Shown here piece after piece: positions 1 to 7,914 of a stretch of DNA of 10,966 bases. The stretch is from Russula earlei (lineage: Eukaryota; Basidiomycota; Agaricomycetes; Russulales; Russulaceae). Where the stretch lies: contig JAGFNK010001314.1 of assembly GCA_025769875.1 (NCBI GenBank), positions 1-10,966 on the forward strand, in the 5' to 3' direction. The notes below the pieces were generated by a model, which saw only the letters and a program-made list of their open reading frames with translations, did no database searches and was not told where the DNA came from. How positions within the stretch are numbered: position 1 is the first letter of the stretch; each line of letters starts with the position of its first letter. The translations under genes were made by a program, and so were the position numbers.

Positions 1-280
1 GCCTGTTATGTTGCTTCTCTATAAAACCATTTCAAAAAAGTTTGAATTGACTTAAAGAGCATTTTTCACATGTAATTCATTTCTCTATCCTTTAAATCTG
101 AGTGAATTCTGCTCAAACTTTGACAGAATGGGAACAATAGGCATACAATTGGGTGTGCCAAGTTTGATGAGCATTGGAGAAAAACTGATCATGTTTCTCT
201 ATGAGTGTGTAAAGGACTATTACATCACTGTATCCATCTGAAAAAGAAAACCAATCATTCCTTTTTTTCATCTTTCCTTC
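1..280. other. AT-rich non-coding upstream region
   Basis: No gene is visible here. The stretch is AT-rich and stop-rich in all frames. A TATAAAA string lies at 20-26, but it is about 255 bp before the first ATG, too far to assign with confidence. From about 250 the plus strand becomes strongly pyrimidine-rich (runs of T and CTT) up to the ATG at 281, which is common just upstream of fungal start codons. It is most simply the promoter and leader of the following plus-strand gene. Confidence 0.4.
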
Positions 281-899
281 ATGAGCGTCAATAAGCGTCC
301 AGCATATCGTTCGGTCGACTTGTCCAAGCAAAATAGGAAGTCCGTAGATGGGGCCGACGACTTTTCGTACAACTCGCACATGCCGCTGACCACCACCCAT
401 TCTGGGCATTCGACCACGTCGGTCCCGCCGTTGCCGGGCGCGTCCATCCGCAATCCTTCCCAGACGCAGGTCGACTCCCGCCACAAACGTTCGAGACGCA
501 GCCGCTGGCGCACAGCAAGCCGACCCGCTCCGCCCGCATCTCCAGCTGGGACCTGCTCGGCGGTGCTCGCAAGATCGGACAGGCCTACGAGCAGTTCGAT
601 CCACGAAACGCCAGCGAACAGCATCTGGCCTTTGCGGATGGAGATTTGCCCACCACAAATGTTGTCCGGGATCGCACCTTTGCCTCTGATGATGCTTCCC
701 GTCGACGCGCTTTTTTTTTTTTCAGTTCGTTCGCTTCTACCAGTTCCTTCTGAACACGTCAATCGTGACGCGATGGACGTTGTTCATCGTCCCTATCCTA
801 ATCATTATGTGGATCCTTGGAGTTATCGGTGTTACTGGGTTACAGAGGGGAGACTCAAATTCATGCTCATGTAATACGCTGTGCTGCGACGAGCTTTGA
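281..899 (+). pseudogene. MscS-type mechanosensitive channel, N-terminal fragment
   Basis: Fungal MscS-family channels sit in internal or plasma membranes and release ions under membrane tension; this is the N-terminal cytosolic part plus the first helix. From the ATG at 281 a Ser/Arg-rich frame runs to about 505. Coding then continues one frame over (open 337-660) with SSWDLLGGARK, YEQFDPRNAS and HLAFADGDLPTTN, which match the block that precedes TM1 in fungal members. A 65-nt intron (661-725, GTTGTC donor, T12 then CAG acceptor) joins in phase to FVRFYQFLLNTSIVTRW and a membrane helix (about 771-842). Family members then continue with more helices and a pore domain. Here the frame turns unrelated after about 842 and stops at 899, so most of the channel is absent. 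The frame change near 505-540 is not explained by an intron. The family call is from remembered motifs; the truncation is seen directly. Confidence 0.65.
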
Positions 900-1067
900 A
901 CAAGGCTAGTTTCAAGCCCCTTTCCCAAATTTCCGACAGTCATGATAGAGGCGGCTCAGGACCACTGATTGGGCCGACTCGTCTCCGTTCGCTGCAGCGG
1001 GTACTGGTATCCTGCCTCACAACAGTGAACATTGATGGAAATTTCAAACAAATCAATGTATTTTCAG
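900..1067. other. Intergenic, no gene seen
   Basis: This short stretch lies between the truncated channel gene (+) and the 3' end of the kinase-like gene (-), so the two are convergent. I see no continuation of the channel (no second helix or pore motif) and no open frame of interest. It probably contains the breakpoint that removed the rest of the channel gene and the 3' untranslated region of the kinase-like gene. Confidence 0.3.
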
Positions 1068-1790
1068 TCAGAATGTCCATTTCATGATCAACACGGCCAG
1101 GATGAAGACAAATATCATGAGGGGCAAGCAATGATGATCTCTACCTGGGACAAGTGTGATCTTGAACTTCTCCAGCACCCGGCATTTCAACCAGACATCC
1201 ACCTTATCCAACCCGAGCTTACGCCATACGTCTTTCAGCTCCTTACATTGGCTCCAACCGGGACATGAATGGTTGACATTCGCAAACCCAAAGTCGGCAA
1301 ACGGGACCACTTCTTCTGCAACACATTCCGTGGCTCAAGGTCCCCATGCTCGACTCCCAATAAGTGGATGGAGTACAGCTCACCAAAAAGGATAAGTGGA
1401 ACAGTCAGCGCAATCTTCTTTGAATCACACCAAGTCATACCTCTCTACAAGGGACAGTGATGTGAACGTTTCGAGATGTGATAAGGACCGACCCTCATCA
1501 GAGAGAATAATCGCGTCCGCCATCCCACTTACATTCCCCATAATGAAGAGGGACTGCCCATCCAGCGATGCGGCTCAGCTTATGATTGATATGCGACCGT
1601 CTCATTGCTGAGCTGGCGTTCGAGCATAGCCTTGTCTTCCTTCGGTACGGCAGCGTTATGGTCAAGCCCTCACGCTCACCATCAAAGGCCCGCCCTGGTC
1701 GCAGCTCCGCGCGCGATCCAGAGACGCCATCTCGTGAAAAGGAATCTTCACGCGAACCGTCAGACCGCCGGTCACGTCCAGTGCCTTCCT
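1068..1790 (-). pseudogene. Fungal-type protein kinase-like domain, frame-broken
   Basis: Read on the minus strand, pieces appear in the order of a kinase-like fold. They are a beta-rich start (LTVRVKIPFHEM, GGPLMVSVRA; 1790-1665); KEDKAMLERQLSNETVAY (about 1650-1589); INHKLSRIAGWAVPLHYGE (about 1590-1520), resembling the N-lobe segment before the hinge; SDEGRSLSHLETF (about 1505-1460); the catalytic loop GVEHGDLEPRNVL (about 1360-1315); and the metal-binding FADFGFANVNHSCPGW (about 1310-1260), followed by CKELKDVWRKLGL. HGDLxxxN and DFG are both present, so key catalytic residues survive. The pieces lie in several different frames. Some steps could be an intron (a GTATGA or GTAGAG donor near 1461-1450), but the one between RNVL and VVPFADFG is a one-base loss near 1314-1320 with no room for an intron. 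As written no functional kinase can be translated. The family resembles the many basidiomycete kinase-like proteins (FunK1-related). The 3' end reads into a hydrophobic tail and stops at 1068. Confidence 0.6.
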
Positions 1791-2292
1791 TCATCTGACG
1801 TAGCAGGTCACGCTCGGCGACAAGGTGCCACGCGCCCCCGACACCATTTGGCACAGAATGCCTGCGAGCACGAGTAAGGTGCGCAAAGATATGCAGTGGC
1901 TCCGCTCGTGCAGCAAGGGCCATGGTCTCGACCTGGTGGAAGGCTGAGGGTGCGGAGGCGGAGGCGGAGGCGGCGGTGACAGCGGGAAAGAAGGCGATGG
2001 GTGAGACGGTGGGGAGGAGCTCCTGCTGTTCCGGATGATGCATAGCCTCGACTCTGAGGCGTGACGTGCCACCGCATGAGCTCTGCAAAGCCTGGGAACA
2101 ACCTCCGCTCCAGTACTGGCAGTGCGGTGTGGGTGCAGCGGACCCATGCAAGACGGCACCTAGGTATACTCTTCGGAGGTGACCCCGGTGGGGAACACCT
2201 GCATGGCGTGGACAGAAGCATTTGCTGCCCAGCGGCTACAGATGTTTCTCCATCGTCGTCGAGCGAACTTGACGACGACATGCCATTTCCTC
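1791..2292 (-). other. Low-complexity stretch between kinase and upstream module
   Basis: Long minus-strand open frames exist here but none shows a domain I recognise. They are rich in Ser, Ala, Pro and Arg, including an acidic/serine stretch (SSSSSLDDDGETS near 2280-2240) of the kind found in linkers. The stretch sits between the kinase-like module and the module further upstream on the same strand, so it may be their linker. Overlapping long frames on both strands are partly a product of GC richness, so I do not call a gene. Confidence 0.3.
1952..1975. repeat. GCGGAG hexanucleotide microsatellite
   Basis: About three perfect units of GCGGAG on the plus strand, ending in GCGGCGG. On the minus strand the same bases read as CTCCGC units and would encode a short Ala-Ser or Pro-rich run depending on frame. 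It is a small tandem repeat in the linker-like stretch, with no assigned role. Confidence 0.7.
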
Positions 2293-2403
2293 GATGCACC
2301 CCTCTTACCTTGCCAAGAAAAGGTAGTGGTCAAAGTGTATGAATTGGCAATTCATACATTTTGACCACTACCTTTTCTTGGCAAGGTGAGAGAGGGGTGC
2401 ATC
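2293..2403. repeat. Near-perfect ~110 bp palindrome (hairpin-forming)
   Basis: The left arm (2293-2346) starts GATGCACCCCTCT and ends GTATGAATTG. The right arm (about 2348-2403) is its reverse complement. Both arms carry CCTTGCCAAGAAAAGGTAGT followed by GGTCAAA. I count only a G/A change near the centre and a two-base length difference plus one substitution in the CTCT(CT)ACC part. There is essentially no spacer, so the DNA could extrude as a hairpin of about 50 bp. The right arm overlaps the end of the minus-strand open frame (2368). No flanking target-site duplication is evident. It may be a small foldback or MITE-like element, or an inverted duplication of a gene segment. Confidence 0.9.
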
Positions 2404-3621
2404 AACGAGGGTGAATTCGATTGGCAGGCCATCAAAGCATTGAACAACGATGCTCGCGTGAGTCTGGGAAGATTCGGCAGCACCATGAGCGAACAAAGGG
2501 TTGCTAACTGCTGTTGGTACGTTTGAAGGACCAGCACTTGAACCCCCTCGGTTCGATTTGAACATCAAGCCTGTGGATCGCATGCCGTCATCGGTCATCT
2601 GACTTCCCCTTGGGGACCATCCAAACGAAATCTTTGCATTAGGGTATTGTCGTCGATGTCCCTGACTTCCGTGAGCAGCATGTACGCCAACACGCTCCAG
2701 ATAGGTGGGAGTCGTCCTTCGTCATCATTAGGCAGAAGACAGAACTTGGTGATCAGCGAGCAGTAGACCCGAGGTCTCCCTGGCGTCCATGGAATATACA
2801 GGATGATGTAGTGCAATCCACTGGAAGACGACTGCCCAACGAACGTGCCGGTGATCCTACCGAAACGACGTCACCCGCATGGTACACAAGCTACAAGTAT
2901 AGATTGACTTAGATAATGGGCGACTGAAAGAGGCAACCATACAAACCTTGCCCAGGATGGCCTCGTAACCGGTGTAATTGTTTGATGGGTCCCAGTATGG
3001 AATTGACATTTCGTGCGTTCTCAGCTGAGTCATGAGTTCCCCCATGAACCTGTTGAAGACGTGCGGTGACTTATCCTCCCATAAGATTTTCACTTCACCA
3101 TTTAGCCGGTAACTGTGATCAGTGATCACCATTCGGTTTAGTGAAGGCTCTTGGGATCGGAACTGCAGCGTGTTATTTGTAAGGGCAAGGATAAATGTCT
3201 CTGACCAGGTAAGAGAGATTTACTGCGATGGCCCCCGATGACGCTTCACAATCAATCCGGGAAGAAATTGGTGCGCCGACATTCTCGTCGGAGTTGTTGT
3301 AGAGCACCTCTGGGGTGGAATCTTCGTCGTCTAGAATAACAGTTCCTGCTGCCATCCCGGAGTAGCTCTTGTTAATAATGTCGCCCAAGTGCCCCTGCAT
3401 CATAGCTGGCAAGCCCTCCACTAGACGCACGGATGCGGGCAAACGCATTTGGTTCCCCGGCAAGGGATTGAAGGAACTCATTTGAACGACGGCAGTTAAT
3501 GGCATTTCATGAATTTGCCATAAACGGACACGTACGTCTTGGTGATTTGGAAGAAGCAGGAAGTTTCTCCAGGTGTTAATGTCCATTCATTAACGAGTGC
3601 AGAAGAAAGGTACTCATCTGG
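2368..3621 (-). pseudogene. N-terminal module of a basidiomycete kinase-associated protein
   Basis: I do not recognise this by name. Three introns fit in phase. They are 3535-3477 (59 nt, GTACGT donor, ATTAAC branch-like site), 3223-3163 (61 nt, GTAAAT donor, CTGCAG acceptor) and 2946-2891 (56 nt, GTTTGT donor, TTGTAG acceptor). They join EWTLTPGETSCFFQITKT to SFNPLPGNQMRLPASV, then SSGAIA to FRSQEPSLNRM, then YEAILGK to LVYHAGDVVS. The hydrophobic-E-x-K string VKILWEDKSP resembles the catalytic strand of nuclease-fold domains that precede some fungal kinase-like domains; that is inference only. Downstream, RITGTFVGQSSSS, LHYIILYIPWTPG and WSVLAYMLLTEV follow. One base seems missing near 2860-2866. 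A second frame change near 2640-2605 may be a 35-nt intron or another indel. After that the frame reads ISFGWSPRG and FDGLPIEFTLVDAPL and stops at 2368 inside the palindrome. The true start is not resolved; coding may begin further upstream (LAEEFKSSLKHNGG near 3670-3625). Confidence 0.5.
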
Positions 3622-3676
3622 CCACCATTATGTTTCAAACTCGATTTGAACTCCTCCGCAAGTCCGCTCGCTAGCT

Positions 3677-5045
3677 ATGCTTTGCTTTGCTAATAACACT
3701 GATAACACTGTCAACATCCACAGTCGTTCATCATGCACGCTGCCCCTCACATCGCAAGTTCGTTCTGCTCCCTTGTCCTACCTCATCTTCGCTCACTCTG
3801 GTTCACCTGTACAGGATATTTGTGCAGCCGAGCAGATCTCACTGCTTGAGTTGATTGCACCAGAGCTCTCCCCCAGTGGCCTGGCTAGCACAGCCAATTC
3901 TCCGTCCTCTTCAGTCCCCGTAACGCTGCTTGATCCGCCACATTTTTCGACTCCCGAAATTCCGCGCATGTACGGGAAGCATCAGCCCGACCCACGGCCG
4001 TTCAAGCCTGTGACAAAGAGCCCTCACGCGCCAACGTATGGCGTACAAGACAAGTTCTGCTTCAGTCTGGGAAAGCGGAAGAGACGGGATAGCACGGACA
4101 CGTGAGTTACGACGGGCACGGTGCTCAACGACGATGACGGTTGTCTGAGTCGAACGGCTCATCGGAGGTTGAGCCACGTCCTTCTCAGGCGAGCCACCCT
4201 TCATCTGGTTCCAAATCCACAACCTTTGTGACCGAATGCCGTGGTCCCTTTTCAGCCTCCCAACGTCCCAATCGACAACACGCCTCGCTTGGCACAGGTA
4301 CGATCTCCCGTACGTATAGTTACCTATCACTTTCATTGGGTTCATTTTGCCCTATGACGCTCGCCATTTGCAAACCCACACGTCCCAGATGGCACGCTCA
4401 CCTGCTCGGCGCGGCACACACGATACGTTACCATCTGCACCAGCCAGCCCAGTAACCGCCGCCTTCGGGGCTGCGTCCGGTCCAACACCGCCCGAAACAC
4501 CGTGGGCACCCCCTGGACTCTCACTCTCCCTCGCGTTCCTCCCGCGCCTGATCTTCTTCCTGCCGTGGTGCGTCGCTGTCGGTGCGGCAATCACGATCCA
4601 CCCGCGCGCTCGTTCGCCGCTTATGCGCATGTACAGGCCCGCTCGCACGCCCCTGCCCCGGCTCGCGCACCACGCCCGCACCCCCCGCGCCCACCTCGGG
4701 ATCTTCCTACGCGCCGTGTGTCTCGTCGGCGTAGCCCTTTCCCGCTGGGCCTTCCGCGTTGCCCTCATCGGGGCAGTGGCAGCTCACGCGGTGATTGTCT
4801 GGCGCGGATTCAGGGCGTGTCCGCGAGCAGGTCGACGAGAACGACGAGGCCCCGCCCCGGTTCGCGCAGAGGCTGTCCGTGTCGCGTACCGCGTGTACAA
4901 GGCCCCGCTGGTGGGTCCACCGGCGACCCCGGGGCATCCAGGTCCGCCGTGTCCTGTCCTCGGGAAGCACCTTGGTTACCGCGTTGGACGCGACGATCGC
5001 TTGGATGCGCCGTGCGGACACTGCCCCACTGTAAGCTCCTTGTGA
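3677..5045 (+). CDS. Putative two-helix membrane protein, frames imperfect
   Basis: A Ser/Pro-rich plus-strand frame (3677-4105) ends in KFCFSLGKRKRRDSTDT. A second Ser-rich frame (4150-4300; NGSSEVEPRPSQASHPSSGS) follows a possible 48-nt intron (4102-4149, GTGAGT donor). The phases do not match, so an indel is likely. A second intron probably ends at 4388 (CCCAG), with its donor near 4300 or 4311. The frame from 4389 then has a Pro-rich lead (TPPETPWAPPG) and two hydrophobic segments: LAFLPRLIFFLPWCVAVGAA (about 4530-4590) and IFLRAVCLVGVALSRWAF with VALIGAVAAHAVIVW (about 4700-4805). Third codon positions are strongly GC up to about 4812. After that the best frame seems to switch (REQVDENDEAPPRF in another frame, then VRVAYRVYKAP back in the first). 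The first ATG and exon structure are guesses. I recall similar Ser-rich, two-helix fungal proteins of unknown function. A spurious GC-rich frame is possible for the last third. Confidence 0.4.
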
Positions 5046-5060
5046 TGGAGCAGCGGCGCG

Positions 5061-5573
5061 ATGGTGAAGAACTCGGACTGCGTGCTGGCGGCTTCAAAGG
5101 GCGTGCCGATCAGCCAGCACAAGGGGTGGTTTCAGGGAAAACACGTCCCAGACTGCCGGAACAAGGACCAAGGCACGACGGTGACGCATTGGTTCCAGGT
5201 GCGAGGTATCACGGCCGTCGAATAGACATTTGGATCGAAAGGGAAGAGTAATCTGGTGTACTTCGCGACAGGTCGAAACGAATTTTCGACCGCGAGCGCA
5301 GCGTGCATGCCTTTATTCGTCGACATCCTCCGTGGTATCCAAAATTCGCACCTGGAACCCTTGCATTTGCCATGCGAGAGGGGACCACACAATGTCCAGG
5401 CGTTGGCCGGCAGCATGCATCAGATCAGTTGTTTCCTGAGCACACTGGCATCCTCATTGACAGCTGCGCAGCAAATCGCTTGGGCTTGGACTTTGGTACA
5501 GGCGGCCTTCAATTACCTCTTCCCTCGTCACAACTTTCAAAATGCAGTCGTTATGTGGAAGGCCGGCGCCTAG
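5061..5573 (+). CDS. Possible small hypothetical gene, one intron
   Basis: From the ATG at 5061 the codons are strongly G/C-ending (KNSDCVLAASKGVPISQHKG, then KDQGTTVTHWFQVRG). A TAG lies in this frame at 5223, but a 66-nt GT-AG intron (5206-5271, GTATCA donor, GCGACAG acceptor) removes it. It joins VRG to RNEFSTASAACMPLFVDIL in phase 1, and the frame stays open to 5573. I recognise no domain, signal peptide or clear membrane helix. An antisense frame over 5020-5140 also has G/C-ending codons, so strand assignment is uncertain. It lies 15 bp after the stop of the membrane-protein frame and in the same frame, so it could also be a 3' continuation of that gene after a missed intron. Confidence 0.25.
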
Positions 5574-6552
5574 GCATGTCATTTTTGCCGTCTATATACG
5601 AACCGCTAAAGCGTCGTTACAAATGGTTCAGGCGCACGCAGCGAGGAAAACTAAAGCAATATGGGCGCAAGACTCGGTCAAGGACAAAAGCCTTCCGATG
5701 GCGTGGCAGATCAGAAAGGCACAGGCACGTCCTGACTAGCGTATGGCTGACTATCCTCGGGCTCCGCCTCACATTGGCGAGCTGCATCTGGACTTGCTCT
5801 CCTGGATGGCCCTCTTCTCCAGGACAACTGAAGGATATTACCGAGTTCGTAATGTGAAGAAGAGGACAAACGGTGTTACGCCAACATTGAGAAGGCGAGG
5901 GTATACTAGGCCGTAACTCGTCGAGGCTATGGGATAACATTGCATCTAAGACGCGAGCTGAAATGAAAGCAGGGTATTTCGGGGGTCGGCGGCGCCGGTT
6001 AAATCACCCCAGTGGCATTATCTGTGTTTCCAGAGAACTTTCCAAGAGGAAAGGAAAAGTACCGCACAAGCACAGCACCTAGGATAACGGCTCGGCATCT
6101 GCCGTGTTCCCCGTCGCCGCTCTTCAGGCTTCAATGCTGTACTGTACTGCTGAGAAAAACATCCAAGTGCTTCTTACGCGCTTACGTCGCAGCCCCATTC
6201 ATTTGCATCAAACCCACAGGAATACAAGTTTTTGCCTCGCGGTTGTCTAGAGTAACAATCCCCATAACCCTCCAATCCGCTTGGGGGACATCTGCCTCGT
6301 GCAAGTCGTTTCTGTCGTGTCCGCGGAATAGTGCACGGCTAGGGGAAACAATGACTGTGGCTTCAAATACAGATTACAGTAAGCAAACCTGACAGCCTTC
6401 AGTAATGACAACAGCAAAGCATAGTGACAAAAATCAGGAACATATAACGAATCATCGAGTCTTAATGATGTACATTCCTCCAAGTGCCTTTGGGAGCGGC
6501 TGATACAAACGTTGGCTCATGTCTTTAACAAGACACTACCATTGGGGTCCTC
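5574..6552. other. No supportable gene
   Basis: Open frames of up to about 185 codons cross this stretch on both strands (for example + to 5857, + 6012-6392, - 5940-5617). None shows a recognisable motif, sustained third-position bias or convincing splice sites. The AAG/GAA-rich stretch around 5640-5700 gives Lys/Arg-rich translations in several frames, typical of non-coding sequence. I treat this as intergenic or decayed. Confidence 0.35.
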
Positions 6553-7209
6553 TCAAAGAATTTGACCTATTTCCATCATGATAACGACTTGATATCGACC
6601 TGAAGGGCCCCGTTCTAAGCGAATGGCATTAACGAGTGCCCCTGGATTGTTGAAATAGTGACCCAGCGAGACGCCTAAGATCCTCTGTAGCGGACATGTC
6701 AAGGACTTGATGCTGATCGAGCCCCCCACTGGTCAGCACCTGGGACGGGCCTGCTGCTTCGTGATGAGGTGGGTGAATGACATTCTCCTGATCCCACTAG
6801 AGCTAGATTTCAGCCAGGTGTACGGGAAAGAAGAACGCGAATACACACGGCGTGCGGCATTGACAAACTGCGTCTGACCGTTCTCAGGAAGAGGGGACGC
6901 TTGTGGGATTGTTCAGGCCTGGCACCCAGGTCGTGATTTGCATATGGAACGACCAGTTCCTTCAGAGGATCATTGTCAGAAGAACGTGTGGAAATAGATG
7001 GTGCGTACATGCATGAACGATGGGTCCTGGTATTCTATGGTCGGTCGGGCCGGTGGATCGTTGTTTCTGGTATCTGAGCATAACGGGCAGGAACAGCCCT
7101 GGGCTCGGGCGGTTGGTATTAACTTCTGGCTGTGTCGTACTTTGCCGCTGGCCAGCTTGACGTAGACCATATGACGTAGAGAAGGTCTAGGGAAGGATGA
7201 GGATGTCAT
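6553..7209 (-). pseudogene. Unrecognised gene remnant with conserved-looking C-terminus
   Basis: On the minus strand the last 40 codons before the TGA at 6555-6553 read HYFNNPGALVNAIRLERG and SGRYQVVIMMEIGQIL, a compact alternating hydrophobic pattern typical of a real domain end. Upstream, LDMSATEDLRRLAG (about 6715-6672) joins it only if one surplus base near 6665-6670 is ignored. Further upstream, GQTQFVNAARR is joined to WDQENVIHPPHHEA by a 50-nt intron (6846-6797, GTGTAT donor, CTCTAG acceptor) that keeps phase. More 5', an ATG at 7209 opens a frame with CSCPLCSD (a CxCxxC pair), and an overlapping frame holds SDNDPLKELVVPYANHD. The joins between these 5' pieces are unresolved. I vaguely recall fungal proteins of unknown function ending in a similar PSGRxQVVI motif, but cannot name the family. 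Start and exon number are uncertain. Confidence 0.35.
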
Positions 7210-7368
7210 GGATCAAAAAATGTTAGCAATGAAAAAGAGTGTACATGATCAGCGCTGGTTCGCTGGGGTAGGCCAACTGTTTGGCATGGGGAAGTAACTA
7301 GGAGGTGACGAGGAATGGATCTATGGTGATTCTGACTGGGGGCTTTTTATCCGGGAGAGACCCGTCGT
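7210..7368. other. Intergenic spacer
   Basis: No open frame of interest. It separates the minus-strand gene remnant from the repeat cluster and would contain the remnant's promoter if that gene starts at 7209. No clear TATA box is seen on the minus strand. Confidence 0.3.
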
Positions 7369-7394
7369 CCCCCCCCCCCCCGTACGTACGGGGG
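7369..7394. repeat. C13 homopolymer with an 18-bp GC/TA palindrome
   Basis: A run of 13 C (7369-7381) runs directly into GTACGTAC and then five G (7390-7394). The last five C, GTACGTAC and the five G make a perfect 18-bp palindrome (7377-7394). Homopolymers like this are prone to length errors in sequencing and to slippage in vivo. It marks the left edge of the repeat cluster. Confidence 0.9.
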
Positions 7395-7413
7395 AGAGGC
7401 CCATAACCGAAAT

Positions 7414-7442
7414 GAAATTTGAAATCAACAAATTTGAAATCA
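7414..7442. repeat. AT-rich interspersed repeat, copy 1
   Basis: The copy is two TTTGAAATCA units separated by ACAAA, so on the other strand GATTTCAAATTT appears twice, spaced by GTT. Two further copies lie at 7760 and 7846. It stands out because its surroundings are C- and T-rich. Copies 1 and 3 share the whole TTTGAAATCAACAAATTTGA core; copy 2 has diverged. Confidence 0.8.
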
Positions 7443-7618
7443 GTACATGCCTGTGTACACCACACAACCCAATCAAAGTATCCCAAATCTGGCTCCTCTC
7501 ACGGGGCGTTTCTCACACTTTCACATTCCCTTTCCACCTTTTCCCAATCATTCAGGTACGCTTTCGCTTCGCCTGCCGCCTGATGACCTCCAGTGGGGGG
7601 TACTGTACTCGAGTCTCC

Positions 7619-7749
7619 GAGCTCATGCGCACCCCGTTTTGTTCATGATCTCCCATTTCTTGCAGCATGAACCCCCCACTTCGTATGATTCCTCCCCGCT
7701 CCCTCGACTTCCCCCGCGTCCGAAACCCGCTTTGTCTACCATCCCCCAT
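7619..7749. repeat. 131-bp direct repeat, copy A
   Basis: It starts GAGCTCATGCGCACCCCGTT and ends CTACCATCCCCCAT, and is repeated at 7915-8045. I count two differences in 131 positions (CTCCC versus CCCCC after CATGAT, and CTCCCTC versus CTCTCTC). A further common TACTGTACTC lies just 5' of both copies (7601 and 7904), separated from the core by a short insertion in this copy. The sequence is pyrimidine-rich. Open frames across it on both strands are artefacts of composition. The near-identity implies a recent duplication or gene conversion. Confidence 0.9.
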
Positions 7750-7759
7750 GGGGTCCGCT

Positions 7760-7787
7760 GAAATTTAAAATCATCAAATTTGAAATA
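7760..7787. repeat. AT-rich interspersed repeat, copy 2 (diverged)
   Basis: GAAATTTAAAATCATCAAAT followed by TTGAAATA differs from copy 1 at several positions but keeps the two-unit layout. It begins 10 bp after the end of direct-repeat copy A. Confidence 0.7.
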
Positions 7788-7845
7788 ATTCAATCTGCTC
7801 TCCTCCACTTCATCCGTTCGTCCGTTCGTACTCTCACCGGAGCTC

Positions 7846-7872
7846 ATTTTGAAATCAACAAATTTGAAATCA
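7846..7872. repeat. AT-rich interspersed repeat, copy 3
   Basis: It shares the TTTGAAATCAACAAATTTGA core of copy 1 and continues GAAATCA. It lies about 43 bp before direct-repeat copy B. Copies 2 and 3 thus both sit in the 165-bp spacer between the two direct repeats, which also holds a CCGTTCGT tandem near 7814-7829. Confidence 0.8.
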
Positions 7873-7914
7873 TAATAATAGTAGGGAATCCACGGGTGGG
7901 CGATACTGTACTCT

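Noticed and set aside
113..658. Minus-strand open frames over the channel fragment
   Set aside because: They are antisense to a plus-strand frame with recognisable family motifs; their Arg/Gly-rich composition is that of a shadow frame.
3163..3205. Alternative 43-nt intron (GTCAGA donor) in the upstream module
   Set aside because: The 61-nt intron starting with GTAAAT at 3223 has a better donor and a typical length, and both keep the frame.
3911..4345. 144-codon minus-strand open frame
   Set aside because: No domain is seen, and the plus strand has the more protein-like, Ser/Pro-rich frames with splice signals.
4352..4768. Minus-strand Arg/Gly-rich open frame
   Set aside because: It is antisense to the plus-strand frame with two hydrophobic helices and G/C-ending codons; long antisense frames are expected in such GC-rich DNA.
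4502..5251. 249-codon plus-strand open frame
   Set aside because: It is Pro/Arg-rich with no motif and overlaps the better membrane-protein frame one base over.
5020..5416. Minus-strand frame with FEAASTQSEFFTIAPLLHH
   Set aside because: It reads smoothly and has G/C-ending codons in part, but contains a stop in the middle, and the plus-strand alternative has an in-phase intron. Kept only as an uncertainty for the 5061-5573 call.
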